Below are positions 28,712 to 35,846 of a stretch of 64,000 nucleotides of DNA, piece by piece. The translations under genes were made by a program, and so were the position numbers. Each line of letters opens with the position of its first letter. Position 1 is the first letter of the stretch. The notes under the pieces are model-generated. The model worked only from the letters and a program-made list of their open reading frames with translations, searched no databases and was not told the DNA's origin. Source of the DNA: Sandaracinaceae bacterium. Its GTDB lineage: Bacteria > Myxococcota_A > Polyangia > Polyangiales > Sandaracinaceae. Where the stretch lies: positions 266,334-330,333 of the forward strand of contig JAVJQK010000122.1 of assembly GCA_040218145.1 (NCBI GenBank), written 5' to 3'.

Positions 28712-30025
28712 TCAATCTCCACAGTGCCGAGCACTCGGGGTGACTGGTACGGCTTCTTCCCGTGCGACCTTAGCCCCCGGCCGGCGGATCTGAACCAGCT
28801 GTCCGGGGCGAACGCGTCCGGCGTGGGGCGAGGCAGGGGCGCCGCGCGTCCACCCGAGCTCGTCCGCGAGCGATCGGTCCATCGCCGTCTCACGGTATTC
28901 ACCGTGGGTGAAGGAGCCATCGTCCATTCGAACGTACGGTCCCAGTCCGGGATCGCGATCGGGCGCCGGCTGTATCTTCGGCGCCACACCGTGCGCGAGC
29001 TCGTAGCCCACCTGCGCCTTGCGGCACGCGCCCGGATAGGGCGCGAGGGAATCTCCCACCGCGCTGCGCGCGGTCGCGAAGCAGCGGTTGCAGTAGCGAT
29101 TCAGGTCGCAGCTTCGACATCCCGGCAGATCGGCCCAGCGGAGCGCTCGGATGCGGGCCCCCGCGTCGTTCGACCGCCACGCGTCAGCGACGCCATCCCG
29201 CAACGCGTGACCGACGGGCACGTCGAGCTGAGTACACGGCCGGAGCTCCCCGTTGGCCTCGACATGCAAATTACCCTGGCATGCGCCACAGACGGACGCG
29301 TCGAGATCTCGAGGGCCGGGGGGAGGTTTGGGTGGCCCGGCGAGGAGAGGGTGACGATGGACGCGCCGATAGGTGGCGTCGTCGATGGCGAATCGCTCCG
29401 GATCCGTCTCGCCGTCCTCACGGGGATCGAGCTGGGGATCCAGGAGGTAGTCGGCCCCGAGAGAGGACACGAACTCGATGTACGCGTCGATCTCGTCCTC
29501 GTTGAAGGTCATCACCGGGGTCTTGAGGATGACCTTCACGTTCTCCGCGATCAGGTGCCGCGCGCCGTCGACCGTCTTCTGCCATGACCCGGGCACGCGA
29601 GTCACCCAGTCGTGGACCTCTGCGCGCGTGGAGTAGAGGCTAATTTGCACCTCTTGTACCGCGAGCTCGCCAAGCTCGCGCGCGAGCTCGGGTGTCATGT
29701 TGAGCCCGTTGGTGAAGAGCTTAACCGCGAAGCGCTTCTTTCGGGCGTAGGCCACCAGCTCGAGGAAGTCGCGCCGGAGGGTCGCTTCGCCTCCCGAGAT
29801 GGTCAGGAGGATCACGCCGAGGTCGGCGAGCTCGTCCATGACGCGCTTCCAGTCGGCGGTCTCGAGCTCGCCCTTCTTTCCCTGGATCTGGTAGCAGTGG
29901 ACGCAGGTCTCGTTGCACCGATCCGCCACCTCGATCATCGCGCTCATGGGCGCGTTCGACCCAGCGCTGACCTGACGGAGCACGCTGGCGATGCTCTTCT
30001 TGTGCCGAGCCGAGACGGAGCTCAT
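28712..30025 (-). CDS. Radical SAM/SPASM peptide-modifying enzyme
   Basis: A 437-residue radical SAM enzyme. The CNETCVHC motif (Cys 37, 41, 44) binds the SAM-cleaving Fe-S cluster, and ISGGEATLRRDF is the GGE motif. The C-terminal SPASM region has eight cysteines (246, 249, 264, 303, 306, 312, 315, 334), enough for two auxiliary clusters. SPASM enzymes of RiPP pathways make thioether, C-C or epimerised residues. Here the likely substrate is the 55-residue peptide with two Cys. A poorly conserved tail of about 100 residues follows the last Cys and turns AT-richer at its end. The ATG overlaps the PqqD-like stop by 4 bp. Confidence 0.93.
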   Translation of the reverse strand: MSSVSARHKKSIASVLRQVSAGSNAPMSAMIEVADRCNETCVHCYQIQGKKGELETADWKRVMDELADLGVILLTISGGEATLRRDFLELVAYARKKRFAVKLFTNGLNMTPELARELGELAVQEVQISLYSTRAEVHDWVTRVPGSWQKTVDGARHLIAENVKVILKTPVMTFNEDEIDAYIEFVSSLGADYLLDPQLDPREDGETDPERFAIDDATYRRVHRHPLLAGPPKPPPGPRDLDASVCGACQGNLHVEANGELRPCTQLDVPVGHALRDGVADAWRSNDAGARIRALRWADLPGCRSCDLNRYCNRCFATARSAVGDSLAPYPGACRKAQVGYELAHGVAPKIQPAPDRDPGLGPYVRMDDGSFTHGEYRETAMDRSLADELGWTRGAPASPHAGRVRPGQLVQIRRPGAKVAREEAVPVTPSARHCGD

Positions 30026-30312
30026 CCGTCCCCCCGCACGACCGTCAGGGCGCCCATGTCGATCAGCTCGCCCGCGAACTCGAGCACGTCGCGCTGCGCG
30101 TCGTCGCGTGAGACCTCGAACTCGCTCACGACGCGATCGATGATCTCGGAGATGGCGACCGCCGTCTCGGTCTCGGCCCAGACGACCGTGCCGACCGAGT
30201 TGAGGGTGTGTAGCGTCTGGGCGTCGATGACGATGACGACTGCCTGTCCTTCCACGATACGTGACGCGGTGCGGTGAGACTGAGCGACACGAGAATCCAG
30301 GTCGAGGCTCAT
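30022..30312 (-). CDS. PqqD-like RiPP recognition protein
   Basis: A 96-residue PqqD-family winged helix. Seen: an N-terminal strand region (SRIVEGQAVVIVIDAQTLHT), then LNSVGTVVWAETETAVAISEI, which is the characteristic ln..g..iW segment, and a C-terminal helix ending with LIDMGALTVV. Such RRE proteins bind the leader peptide and present it to the modifying enzyme. The YxxP motif in the candidate precursor fits this. It is translationally coupled to its neighbours by 4-bp overlaps at both ends, with the HprK-like gene upstream and the radical SAM gene downstream. Confidence 0.9.
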   Translation of the reverse strand: MSLDLDSRVAQSHRTASRIVEGQAVVIVIDAQTLHTLNSVGTVVWAETETAVAISEIIDRVVSEFEVSRDDAQRDVLEFAGELIDMGALTVVRGDG

Positions 30313-31169
30313 GTGCGCGCCCCCTCGGCGAATTGCCGCACGAGGTCTGACGGATCGCGCCCGAGCACGGTGTCGATGAACCCGAGCCGCACCGAGCGCG
30401 CGAGGCTCTCGATCGTGGCGAGCACGCGCTGCTCGTTCTCGAGGCCGTTCGCCACCTGGCATGACTCGCGGAGGATCCGGAACGCCTCGATGGGCGAGGC
30501 GAAAGAGACGCCGACGGCTTCGGCTTGCCGAACGCGAAGGATGCCAGCGAGGGCACGCGGGCTCGCGTCGGCGCGCGGCAGAGACGGATCCTCGCCGCCG
30601 GGCAGCCCGCTGACGTACCAGGCGCCGCCGTGAGGAAAGACGATGGCGCGATCCGCAGCGAACCAGCTCGCCTGAGAGCACAGGTTGGCCGCGGTCGACT
30701 TTCCCGCGCCGCTCGGACCGAGGAAGAGCACGCCGCTCTCATCGATCGCGATGCCCGTCGCGTGGAGGACGAGCCCCCCTTCGCGCACGGCCAGCACCGA
30801 CGCCAGGCTCGTCAGGAGATCCGAGCAGCCGTCGGCGCTCGGAGCGACCTGGCCGCTGGCGGCGTAGCGGCCCGCCGTCAGCGCCCGAAGAGAGGCCCTC
30901 GCGCGGCCCGTCTCCACCCGCCCGTTCTCGCCGGTCCAGTGCGCGTCGACGCGGACGCTGGGGCGAGGGGCGCCGAGCGACGGGTCGGGCGCCACAGCGC
31001 AATGCACGTGGGCGAGCGTCGGGGCGTCGAGGGCCGAGGTGCGCAGCGACAGAAGCGACGGCGTCAGGCTCCAGGCGACGCCCGCCGAGGGGTGCACGTC
31101 GAAGGAGACGCCGCCGTAGACGAAACGAAGCGCCGCGGATGGTTCGGAGGCAGTTACGGGCTCGCTCAC
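30309..31169 (-). CDS. HprK-related kinase of the RiPP-like cluster
   Basis: A 286-residue P-loop protein. GPSGAGKST is at about 151-159 after LVLHATGIAIDESGVLFL. FAADRAIVF holds an Asp where HprK relatives have their catalytic acidic pair, and GLPGGEDPSLP follows. The N-terminal 120 residues match only the other copy (8311-9096). Relatives next to PqqD/lasso genes form the HprK-related kinase families. Characterised lasso members (ThcoK, PadeK) phosphorylate the C-terminal Ser of the precursor. The candidate precursor here also ends in Ser. It overlaps the cyclic-nucleotide-binding gene and the PqqD gene by 4 bp each. Confidence 0.88.
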   Translation of the reverse strand: MSEPVTASEPSAALRFVYGGVSFDVHPSAGVAWSLTPSLLSLRTSALDAPTLAHVHCAVAPDPSLGAPRPSVRVDAHWTGENGRVETGRARASLRALTAGRYAASGQVAPSADGCSDLLTSLASVLAVREGGLVLHATGIAIDESGVLFLGPSGAGKSTAANLCSQASWFAADRAIVFPHGGAWYVSGLPGGEDPSLPRADASPRALAGILRVRQAEAVGVSFASPIEAFRILRESCQVANGLENEQRVLATIESLARSVRLGFIDTVLGRDPSDLVRQFAEGART

Positions 31170-32464
31170 AACAGCACCACCTCTTCCACGTCGAGGGCTT
31201 CCTGCGCAACCACGGTTCGCATCTCGTCCTCTCGTTTCGTGGCGAGCTCGTAGAGTTCACTCAGCAGGGACGGATGCTCGCGGATGGCCTCGCGGAACTG
31301 CTCAGCCGCCAGCTCGAGCGCCACCGTCTGATGCGTCGCGATGACGTCGGCCGTGGCCGGGCGGCGGAGCACGAGGCTGATCTCTCCGACGACGTCGCCC
31401 GGGCCGAGCTCCGCGATCTGCAGCTCGTCGCCGTCCCCGTCGCGCCCGACGACCTTCACGCTCCCGCTCGCCACCAGGAAGAGGCCCTCCGGCTCCTGCT
31501 CGTGCGTGATGAGGCGCTCCCCCGGCTTGAAGCGGCGGGTCTCGAAGCGCGCCATCAGGCTCGCGCGCTCGCTCGCGCCCACGGCCGCGAGGATGGGGCT
31601 GTGCCGAATCAGGTTGGACACCATCCGGGCGCGGCAGAACTCGGAGAGCTGCTGGCCGATGACGGGCGTCTTGGCGGCGAGGCGCTCGAGGGCGTCGCGC
31701 CCCGCGACCAACAGCTGCACCGGCTCGGCGGCCACGACGGAGGCGGCGCGTGGCGCCTCGCTCACGAGCGCCATCTCACCGAAGAGCGCTCCCGGGCCGA
31801 GCTCGGCGAGCGTCACCGCCTCGTCGCCGGCGCCTCGCTGGGCGCGCAGATGTCCGCGGACCACCACGAACGCGTCCCGTCCCTCCGTGCCCTCTTCGAT
31901 CGCGGCTTCCCCCTCGGCGAGCGAGCGGATCTCCCAGACCGAGAGGAGCTGCTGGAGCGCGGGCGGCGACAGGGCCCCGAACAGAGGCAGACGCGGCACG
32001 GGTCGGGTGGTGTCGATCTCTCCCACGTCGAGCCCGGCGAGGGCCTCCGCCGCGCGTTCGAGGAGCGCGGCGCCGGACACGCTCGACAGGTCGGCGGCCT
32101 CGGGAGCGGGCAGCGGCGGAGGGGCTGGCGCCACGTCGGCCACGCGCTTCGACCCGTGCCCGAAGGTGGCCGCGATGCCGCGGAGAGCCTTCTTCTTGCC
32201 CGCCTCGGTCAGCGTGTGCGCGGCGACCACCGCGCGCGGCAGGTCACCCCGCGCGGTGAACGCGTCGACCAGTCGCCGGGACACGCGATCGTCGGGCTTG
32301 GCGCCCGCCTCGACCAGCAACTCCACCAGCAGCAGGGCCGCGCCGAGCTGCCCGGAGGAGGCCTCCAAGATCGCCGTGCACCGACGGATCGCTTCATCAC
32401 GCTGCCCGGACAGCCAAGCTGCCCAGGCGGCGTCGAGCTCGGATGACTGCGACTCCCCCGTCAT
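31166..32464 (-). CDS. Protein with two cyclic-nucleotide-binding domains
   Basis: A 432-residue protein with no DNA-binding or membrane domain. An N-terminal helical, TPR-like region (about 10-110) is followed by two CRP-type cNMP domains (about 165-285 and 300-415). The first keeps the phosphate-binding cassette FGEMALVSEAPRAAS with its Arg. The second reads VGEISLVLRRPATAD and lacks the Arg, so only the first is likely to bind a cyclic nucleotide. It starts the four-gene chain of 4-bp overlaps leading to the radical SAM gene, so it probably senses a second messenger for, or scaffolds, the cluster. That role is inference. Confidence 0.88.
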   Translation of the reverse strand: MTGESQSSELDAAWAAWLSGQRDEAIRRCTAILEASSGQLGAALLLVELLVEAGAKPDDRVSRRLVDAFTARGDLPRAVVAAHTLTEAGKKKALRGIAATFGHGSKRVADVAPAPPPLPAPEAADLSSVSGAALLERAAEALAGLDVGEIDTTRPVPRLPLFGALSPPALQQLLSVWEIRSLAEGEAAIEEGTEGRDAFVVVRGHLRAQRGAGDEAVTLAELGPGALFGEMALVSEAPRAASVVAAEPVQLLVAGRDALERLAAKTPVIGQQLSEFCRARMVSNLIRHSPILAAVGASERASLMARFETRRFKPGERLITHEQEPEGLFLVASGSVKVVGRDGDGDELQIAELGPGDVVGEISLVLRRPATADVIATHQTVALELAAEQFREAIREHPSLLSELYELATKREDEMRTVVAQEALDVEEVVLL

Positions 32465-32557
32465 GAGGCCCGCGAGGCTAGCGCGCCCGTCCGTTCGAAA
32501 CCACCGGAACCATGGGGTGGAACACGGGGCCCGCCAGCTCGACTGGCGCTCCAGGCC

Positions 32558-33988
32558 TCACATGCCGGGCATCGGGCCGCCCGTGCCTCCCGAGATCCCG
32601 AGCGTCTCACCGCGGATCGCGCTGAAGGTGAACGCCGCCGAGTGCCCGTCCCCGATCCGCGGATCGGAGAAGCAGCCACGCCCATCGATCGTCATCCCGT
32701 CGCCGTCCACGCAGCCCGTAACGACGGGCTGGCAGCCGGAGGGACCATCGGAGGTGATGGTGAAGCCCTCGAGGCCGTCACCATCGAGGTCCAGATCGGG
32801 CGGGGTCGCCACGAACCGGAGGGGGAACATCATGCCCCCGAAGTTCGCCGTCGCCTCGCCGCCCGCGATGATCAGGTCGAGCAGCGTCGCCGGGTCGCCG
32901 CCATCGCAGGGGGGATCCGTCTCGAGCATGTCTCCGACGAAGCCTCCGAGCAGCGCCAGCAGGTTGAGCGGGATCCCGCCGCACAGCAGGCCGTCGTCGA
33001 TGCGGAAGAGCTCTCCCGCGTCAGGCACCGTGGTGCCTTCGATACGCCCCTGCCGGAGCTCGATCGGGAGGAAGCCGATCGGGAGCGGGATGTCCTCGGG
33101 GCCGCCGGTGAGGGTGTTGCTCACGATCTGGCTCTGGATGGAGGTCAGAGGCGCGCCGTCGGGCCCGAGCGCGTCCGAGGTGACCCGGAACTGGCCGGCG
33201 CCGCCGAAGTTGTTGTCGGGATCCATGTCGGCGTCTTCGCCCACCATCCACGCGATCCGGAAGTCGTCGTCGTTCACCCCGGCTCGGTCGTCGAGCCCGA
33301 GCATGCCGAGCAAGAGGATCAGGTCACCGCTCTCGATCTGCTGCTCGATGAGGGGCCCGATCGCCGTGGCGAGCAGCCCGAGCGCCCGCGCGAAGGCGTT
33401 GTCGGGGCTGCCGTCCCCGTTGAAGTCACAGCCGTCGCTCCGACCGCCGAGGCCGAGCGAGCTCATCACGAGGACGATCTCCTCCTGGCACGCGGCGTCG
33501 CAGCCGTCCCAGCGCTCGAGGTTGCTGTCGTCGCAGACCTCGGGCTCCGTCACGGTTCCGTCGCCGCAGCCCGTGACGGTCATGCAGTCGGCGCCGCAGG
33601 TGGGGGAGCCGTCGCAGAGCTCGCCGGCCGCGTGGTCGACGATGCCGTTGCCGCACGACTCATCGCTCCGGCAGTCGCTCCTGCAGCCATCTCCGGATCG
33701 GTTGTTTCCGTCGTCGCAGGCCTCGTCGCCGGTGACCTCGCTGTCCCCGCAGAAGGGCTCCCGCACGCACTCGGCGTCGCAGCCGTCCCCGGGGGTGGTG
33801 TTGCCGTCATCGCACCGCTCGCCGGGGTCGAGTCGACCGTTGCCGCAGAGATCGCCCGGGCCGGTGTCGGGGAGCGTGGCGTCGAACGTGATCATCGTGC
33901 CCGCGTCGTCGCCCGTGCCGTGGGACTCCCCACAGGCGGCGCATACGCCGATCATCGCGACGGCTACCATCAAGCCAAGCTGCCTCAT
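32558..33988 (-). CDS. Lipoprotein with DUF4215-type Cys-rich repeats
   Basis: A 476-residue protein. The ATG has a GGAGGAGG-like site upstream. The signal region LGLMVAVAMIGVCAACG ends in a Cys that should be lipidated. Residues about 45-160 carry DUF4215 repeats: CGNGRLDPGERCDDGN, CGDSEVTGDEACDDGN and CGDGTVTEPEVCDDSN, typical of myxobacterial surface proteins. The remaining 300 residues have no recognised domain and look like a secreted beta-rich domain with several DxDGDG-type loops that may bind Ca2+. It is 93 bp upstream of the cyclic-nucleotide-binding gene on the same strand, so it may lead the same transcript. Confidence 0.85.
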   Translation of the reverse strand: MRQLGLMVAVAMIGVCAACGESHGTGDDAGTMITFDATLPDTGPGDLCGNGRLDPGERCDDGNTTPGDGCDAECVREPFCGDSEVTGDEACDDGNNRSGDGCRSDCRSDESCGNGIVDHAAGELCDGSPTCGADCMTVTGCGDGTVTEPEVCDDSNLERWDGCDAACQEEIVLVMSSLGLGGRSDGCDFNGDGSPDNAFARALGLLATAIGPLIEQQIESGDLILLLGMLGLDDRAGVNDDDFRIAWMVGEDADMDPDNNFGGAGQFRVTSDALGPDGAPLTSIQSQIVSNTLTGGPEDIPLPIGFLPIELRQGRIEGTTVPDAGELFRIDDGLLCGGIPLNLLALLGGFVGDMLETDPPCDGGDPATLLDLIIAGGEATANFGGMMFPLRFVATPPDLDLDGDGLEGFTITSDGPSGCQPVVTGCVDGDGMTIDGRGCFSDPRIGDGHSAAFTFSAIRGETLGISGGTGGPMPGM

Positions 33989-33992
33989 CGTT

Positions 33993-34001
33993 CCTCCTCC
34001 C
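33993..34001 (-). promoter_or_regulatory. Strong ribosome-binding site of the DUF4215 lipoprotein
   Basis: GGGAGGAGG on the minus strand lies four bases before the ATG at 33988. It supports that start over an in-frame upstream alternative. Confidence 0.75.
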
Positions 34002-34114
34002 GCGCGCCATCCCCCGCGCCGCGGCGCCGGCAATCTACAGGAGGAGAGGCCGCGATAGAAGGTGGGGCCGCCCCTTACGCCCCGCTGTCAGGCGTCCTGT
34101 GTCACGCTCGAAGC

Positions 34115-34957
34115 GTGCGCCGCGCCAGCCTCGAGAAAACGGCAGCCCGTTTCCTGACGCGCCCCGGCGTGCGCGCGGTGGCCGCGCCAGCGTACGACGC
34201 GCTCATCCGGATGCAGCTCGCCGTACAGGCGCGGCTGGACGCCCTCGCGCCGCGAGAGCCACACGCCGAGGACTGTACGATCGTGGTGAAGACACATGAG
34301 CGTCCCGAGGTGATCGCGCGGCTCGTCCGGAGCGCGCACCGACGGCTCACGAGCCCGCGGATCTTGGTCGCCGACGACAGCCGGACCCCCTCCGAACCGG
34401 AGGGCGCCCGCACCATGAGGCTCCCATACGACGTCGGCCTCTCGGCCGGTCGCAACCGGGCCCTCGAGGCCGTCGACACGCCCTACTTCCTCCTCGCCGA
34501 CGACGACTTCATATTCTGGCGCGGCACCAGGATCACCCAGACGCTCGAGACGCTCCGCCGCCACCCCGAGATCGACATCGCGGGGGGCCGGGTCATCGAC
34601 CTCCCGCTCCACCGGTGCGTCGACGTGGCTCATCGCCGCGCGCTCGGCGCCGGCGGAGCGCCGGTCGAGGGAGAGATCGGCGGCCTGCCGCGCAGGGAGG
34701 TCGTACGGAACTTCTTCGTCGCGCGCACCGAGCGGGTGCGGGCTGTGGGCTGGGACGAGCAGCTGAAGCTCGTGGAACACGCCGACTTCTTCGGGCGCGC
34801 GCTCGGCCGACTCGAGGTCGTCTTCGACGCCCGCCTGTCGATTCTCCACGCGAAGACGCCGTTCGACCGGGAGTACATGGCGCGACGCACGGACGTCGAG
34901 CGCTACCAGGCGCTGCTCCGTCTCAAGTGGCCCGGTAAGTCGAAGAGCGGCCGCTGA
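34115..34957 (+). CDS. Family 2-type glycosyltransferase
   Basis: A 280-residue GT-A glycosyltransferase. Seen: CTIVVKTHERPEVIARLVRS for the first nucleotide-binding strand, ILVADDSRTPSE, GLSAGRNRALEAVDTPYFLL, then the metal-binding LADDDFIFW at about 125-134 (DxD). The closing VGWDEQLKLVEHADFFGRA places the catalytic Asp/Glu (GWDE...EHxD). This layout is like family 2/beta-1,4-N-acetylgalactosaminyl-type enzymes. Donor and acceptor are unknown. The GTG start at 34115 follows codon content and has no upstream rival. It is divergent from the DUF4215 lipoprotein, 126 bp away, and may decorate a surface glycan or a cluster product. Confidence 0.88.
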   Translation: MRRASLEKTAARFLTRPGVRAVAAPAYDALIRMQLAVQARLDALAPREPHAEDCTIVVKTHERPEVIARLVRSAHRRLTSPRILVADDSRTPSEPEGARTMRLPYDVGLSAGRNRALEAVDTPYFLLADDDFIFWRGTRITQTLETLRRHPEIDIAGGRVIDLPLHRCVDVAHRRALGAGGAPVEGEIGGLPRREVVRNFFVARTERVRAVGWDEQLKLVEHADFFGRALGRLEVVFDARLSILHAKTPFDREYMARRTDVERYQALLRLKWPGKSKSGR

Positions 34958-34974
34958 CCTCGAGCACTCGAGCG

Positions 34975-35718
34975 TCAGTCCGACTCGATGACGGCGAGGG
35001 TCTCGCGGGCGCAGCGCAGCTCTTCGCGGAGCGTGATGGCCTTGGCGGGGTCGGCGGAGGCGTTGCGGCGGAGGAAGGCGCGGAGGTGGACCGCGGCGCG
35101 GCGGGGGTCGCCGAGGCGATGGCGGATCATGCCGAGGACGAGCTGGCCGTAGCCCTTGCCGCCGCGCGAGCGCTCCAGCTCGTCGCAGATGGACTCGAGC
35201 TGCGAGGGGACCTGGCCCGCCTCGAGGCGGAGCCACGCGCGGTGGGCACGCAGGAGCGGTCGGTCCTCGTGAGCCCAGCGCTCGCCGCGGCGGAGCGCGC
35301 GAATGGCCGCGTCGCGTCGATCGCCGTGCTGGAGCAGCGTCGCGAGCGACCACCACTGGAAGCTTCTGCGATCGGGAGGCGCCGCGCGCGCGGCGAGGCG
35401 CTGCTGCGAGATGGCCTCGTCCAGATCTCCCAGCGCCGCGAAGGCGCGGCTCGCGTCGTGATGCGCGACGTCCTTCAGCGGGCCGAGGCGGGTCATGCGC
35501 AGGGCGATGTCCGCCGCGTCGCGAAATCGATGCGTATCGAGCCGCGCCAGGTAGAGCTGGCGTAGCAAGAGCACTTCGGTATCAGGTTCGAGGTCTCCCT
35601 CCGTGGCGAGGCCCTGCTCGGCGAATGACGCCCGCAGGCTGGGGCTCTCCGCCTGAAGAGCCTCCCGCAGGCACTCCTCGGGTGAGGGCGAACTCGAGAC
35701 CACTTTCAGAGGAGGCAT
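34975..35718 (-). CDS. TPR-like helical repeat protein
   Basis: A 247-residue soluble protein made almost entirely of helix pairs. Recognisable TPR-like pieces are FAALGDLDEAISQQRLAARA, LLQHGDRRDAAIRALRRGER and MIRHRLGDPRRAAVHLRAFL. No signal peptide or catalytic motif is visible and I cannot name it. It would serve as a protein-interaction adaptor. The ATG at 35718 is preferred to a GTG nine codons upstream, which would reach into the AT-richer spacer. It is convergent with the GT2 gene and downstream of the patatin and kinase-ATPase genes on the same strand. Confidence 0.75.
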   Translation of the reverse strand: MPPLKVVSSSPSPEECLREALQAESPSLRASFAEQGLATEGDLEPDTEVLLLRQLYLARLDTHRFRDAADIALRMTRLGPLKDVAHHDASRAFAALGDLDEAISQQRLAARAAPPDRRSFQWWSLATLLQHGDRRDAAIRALRRGERWAHEDRPLLRAHRAWLRLEAGQVPSQLESICDELERSRGGKGYGQLVLGMIRHRLGDPRRAAVHLRAFLRRNASADPAKAITLREELRCARETLAVIESD

Positions 35719-35846
35719 GACACGCTCTTTGATACCTCTATCCACAACGATAGCACAGGCTCCGATTCTGTCGATTTGGCCGTGGTCTCGAAGGCTTGGA
35801 GAGATCTATCCACAATTTGTCCCAGCCTCTCCCCATGCCTTGGGGA
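35719..35846. promoter_or_regulatory. AT-richer spacer with two direct copies of TCTATCCACAA
   Basis: This 128-bp spacer between the patatin and TPR-like genes is clearly poorer in GC than its surroundings. It holds two same-strand copies of TCTATCCACAA, with CTATCCACA at 35738-35746 and 35806-35814. CTATCCACA differs from the DnaA box TTATCCACA at one base. It probably contains the promoter of the TPR-like gene. Whether the repeats bind DnaA or another regulator cannot be told. Confidence 0.45.

Noticed and set aside
28459..28989. KKPYQSPRV-containing frame as a complete precursor gene
   Set aside because: It has no nearby start and would run on into the lipoprotein gene. I report only the leader-like segment as a possible relic.
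35719..35846. Replication origin
   Set aside because: Only two imperfect DnaA-box-like repeats and no dnaA, dnaN, gyrB or parAB genes nearby.
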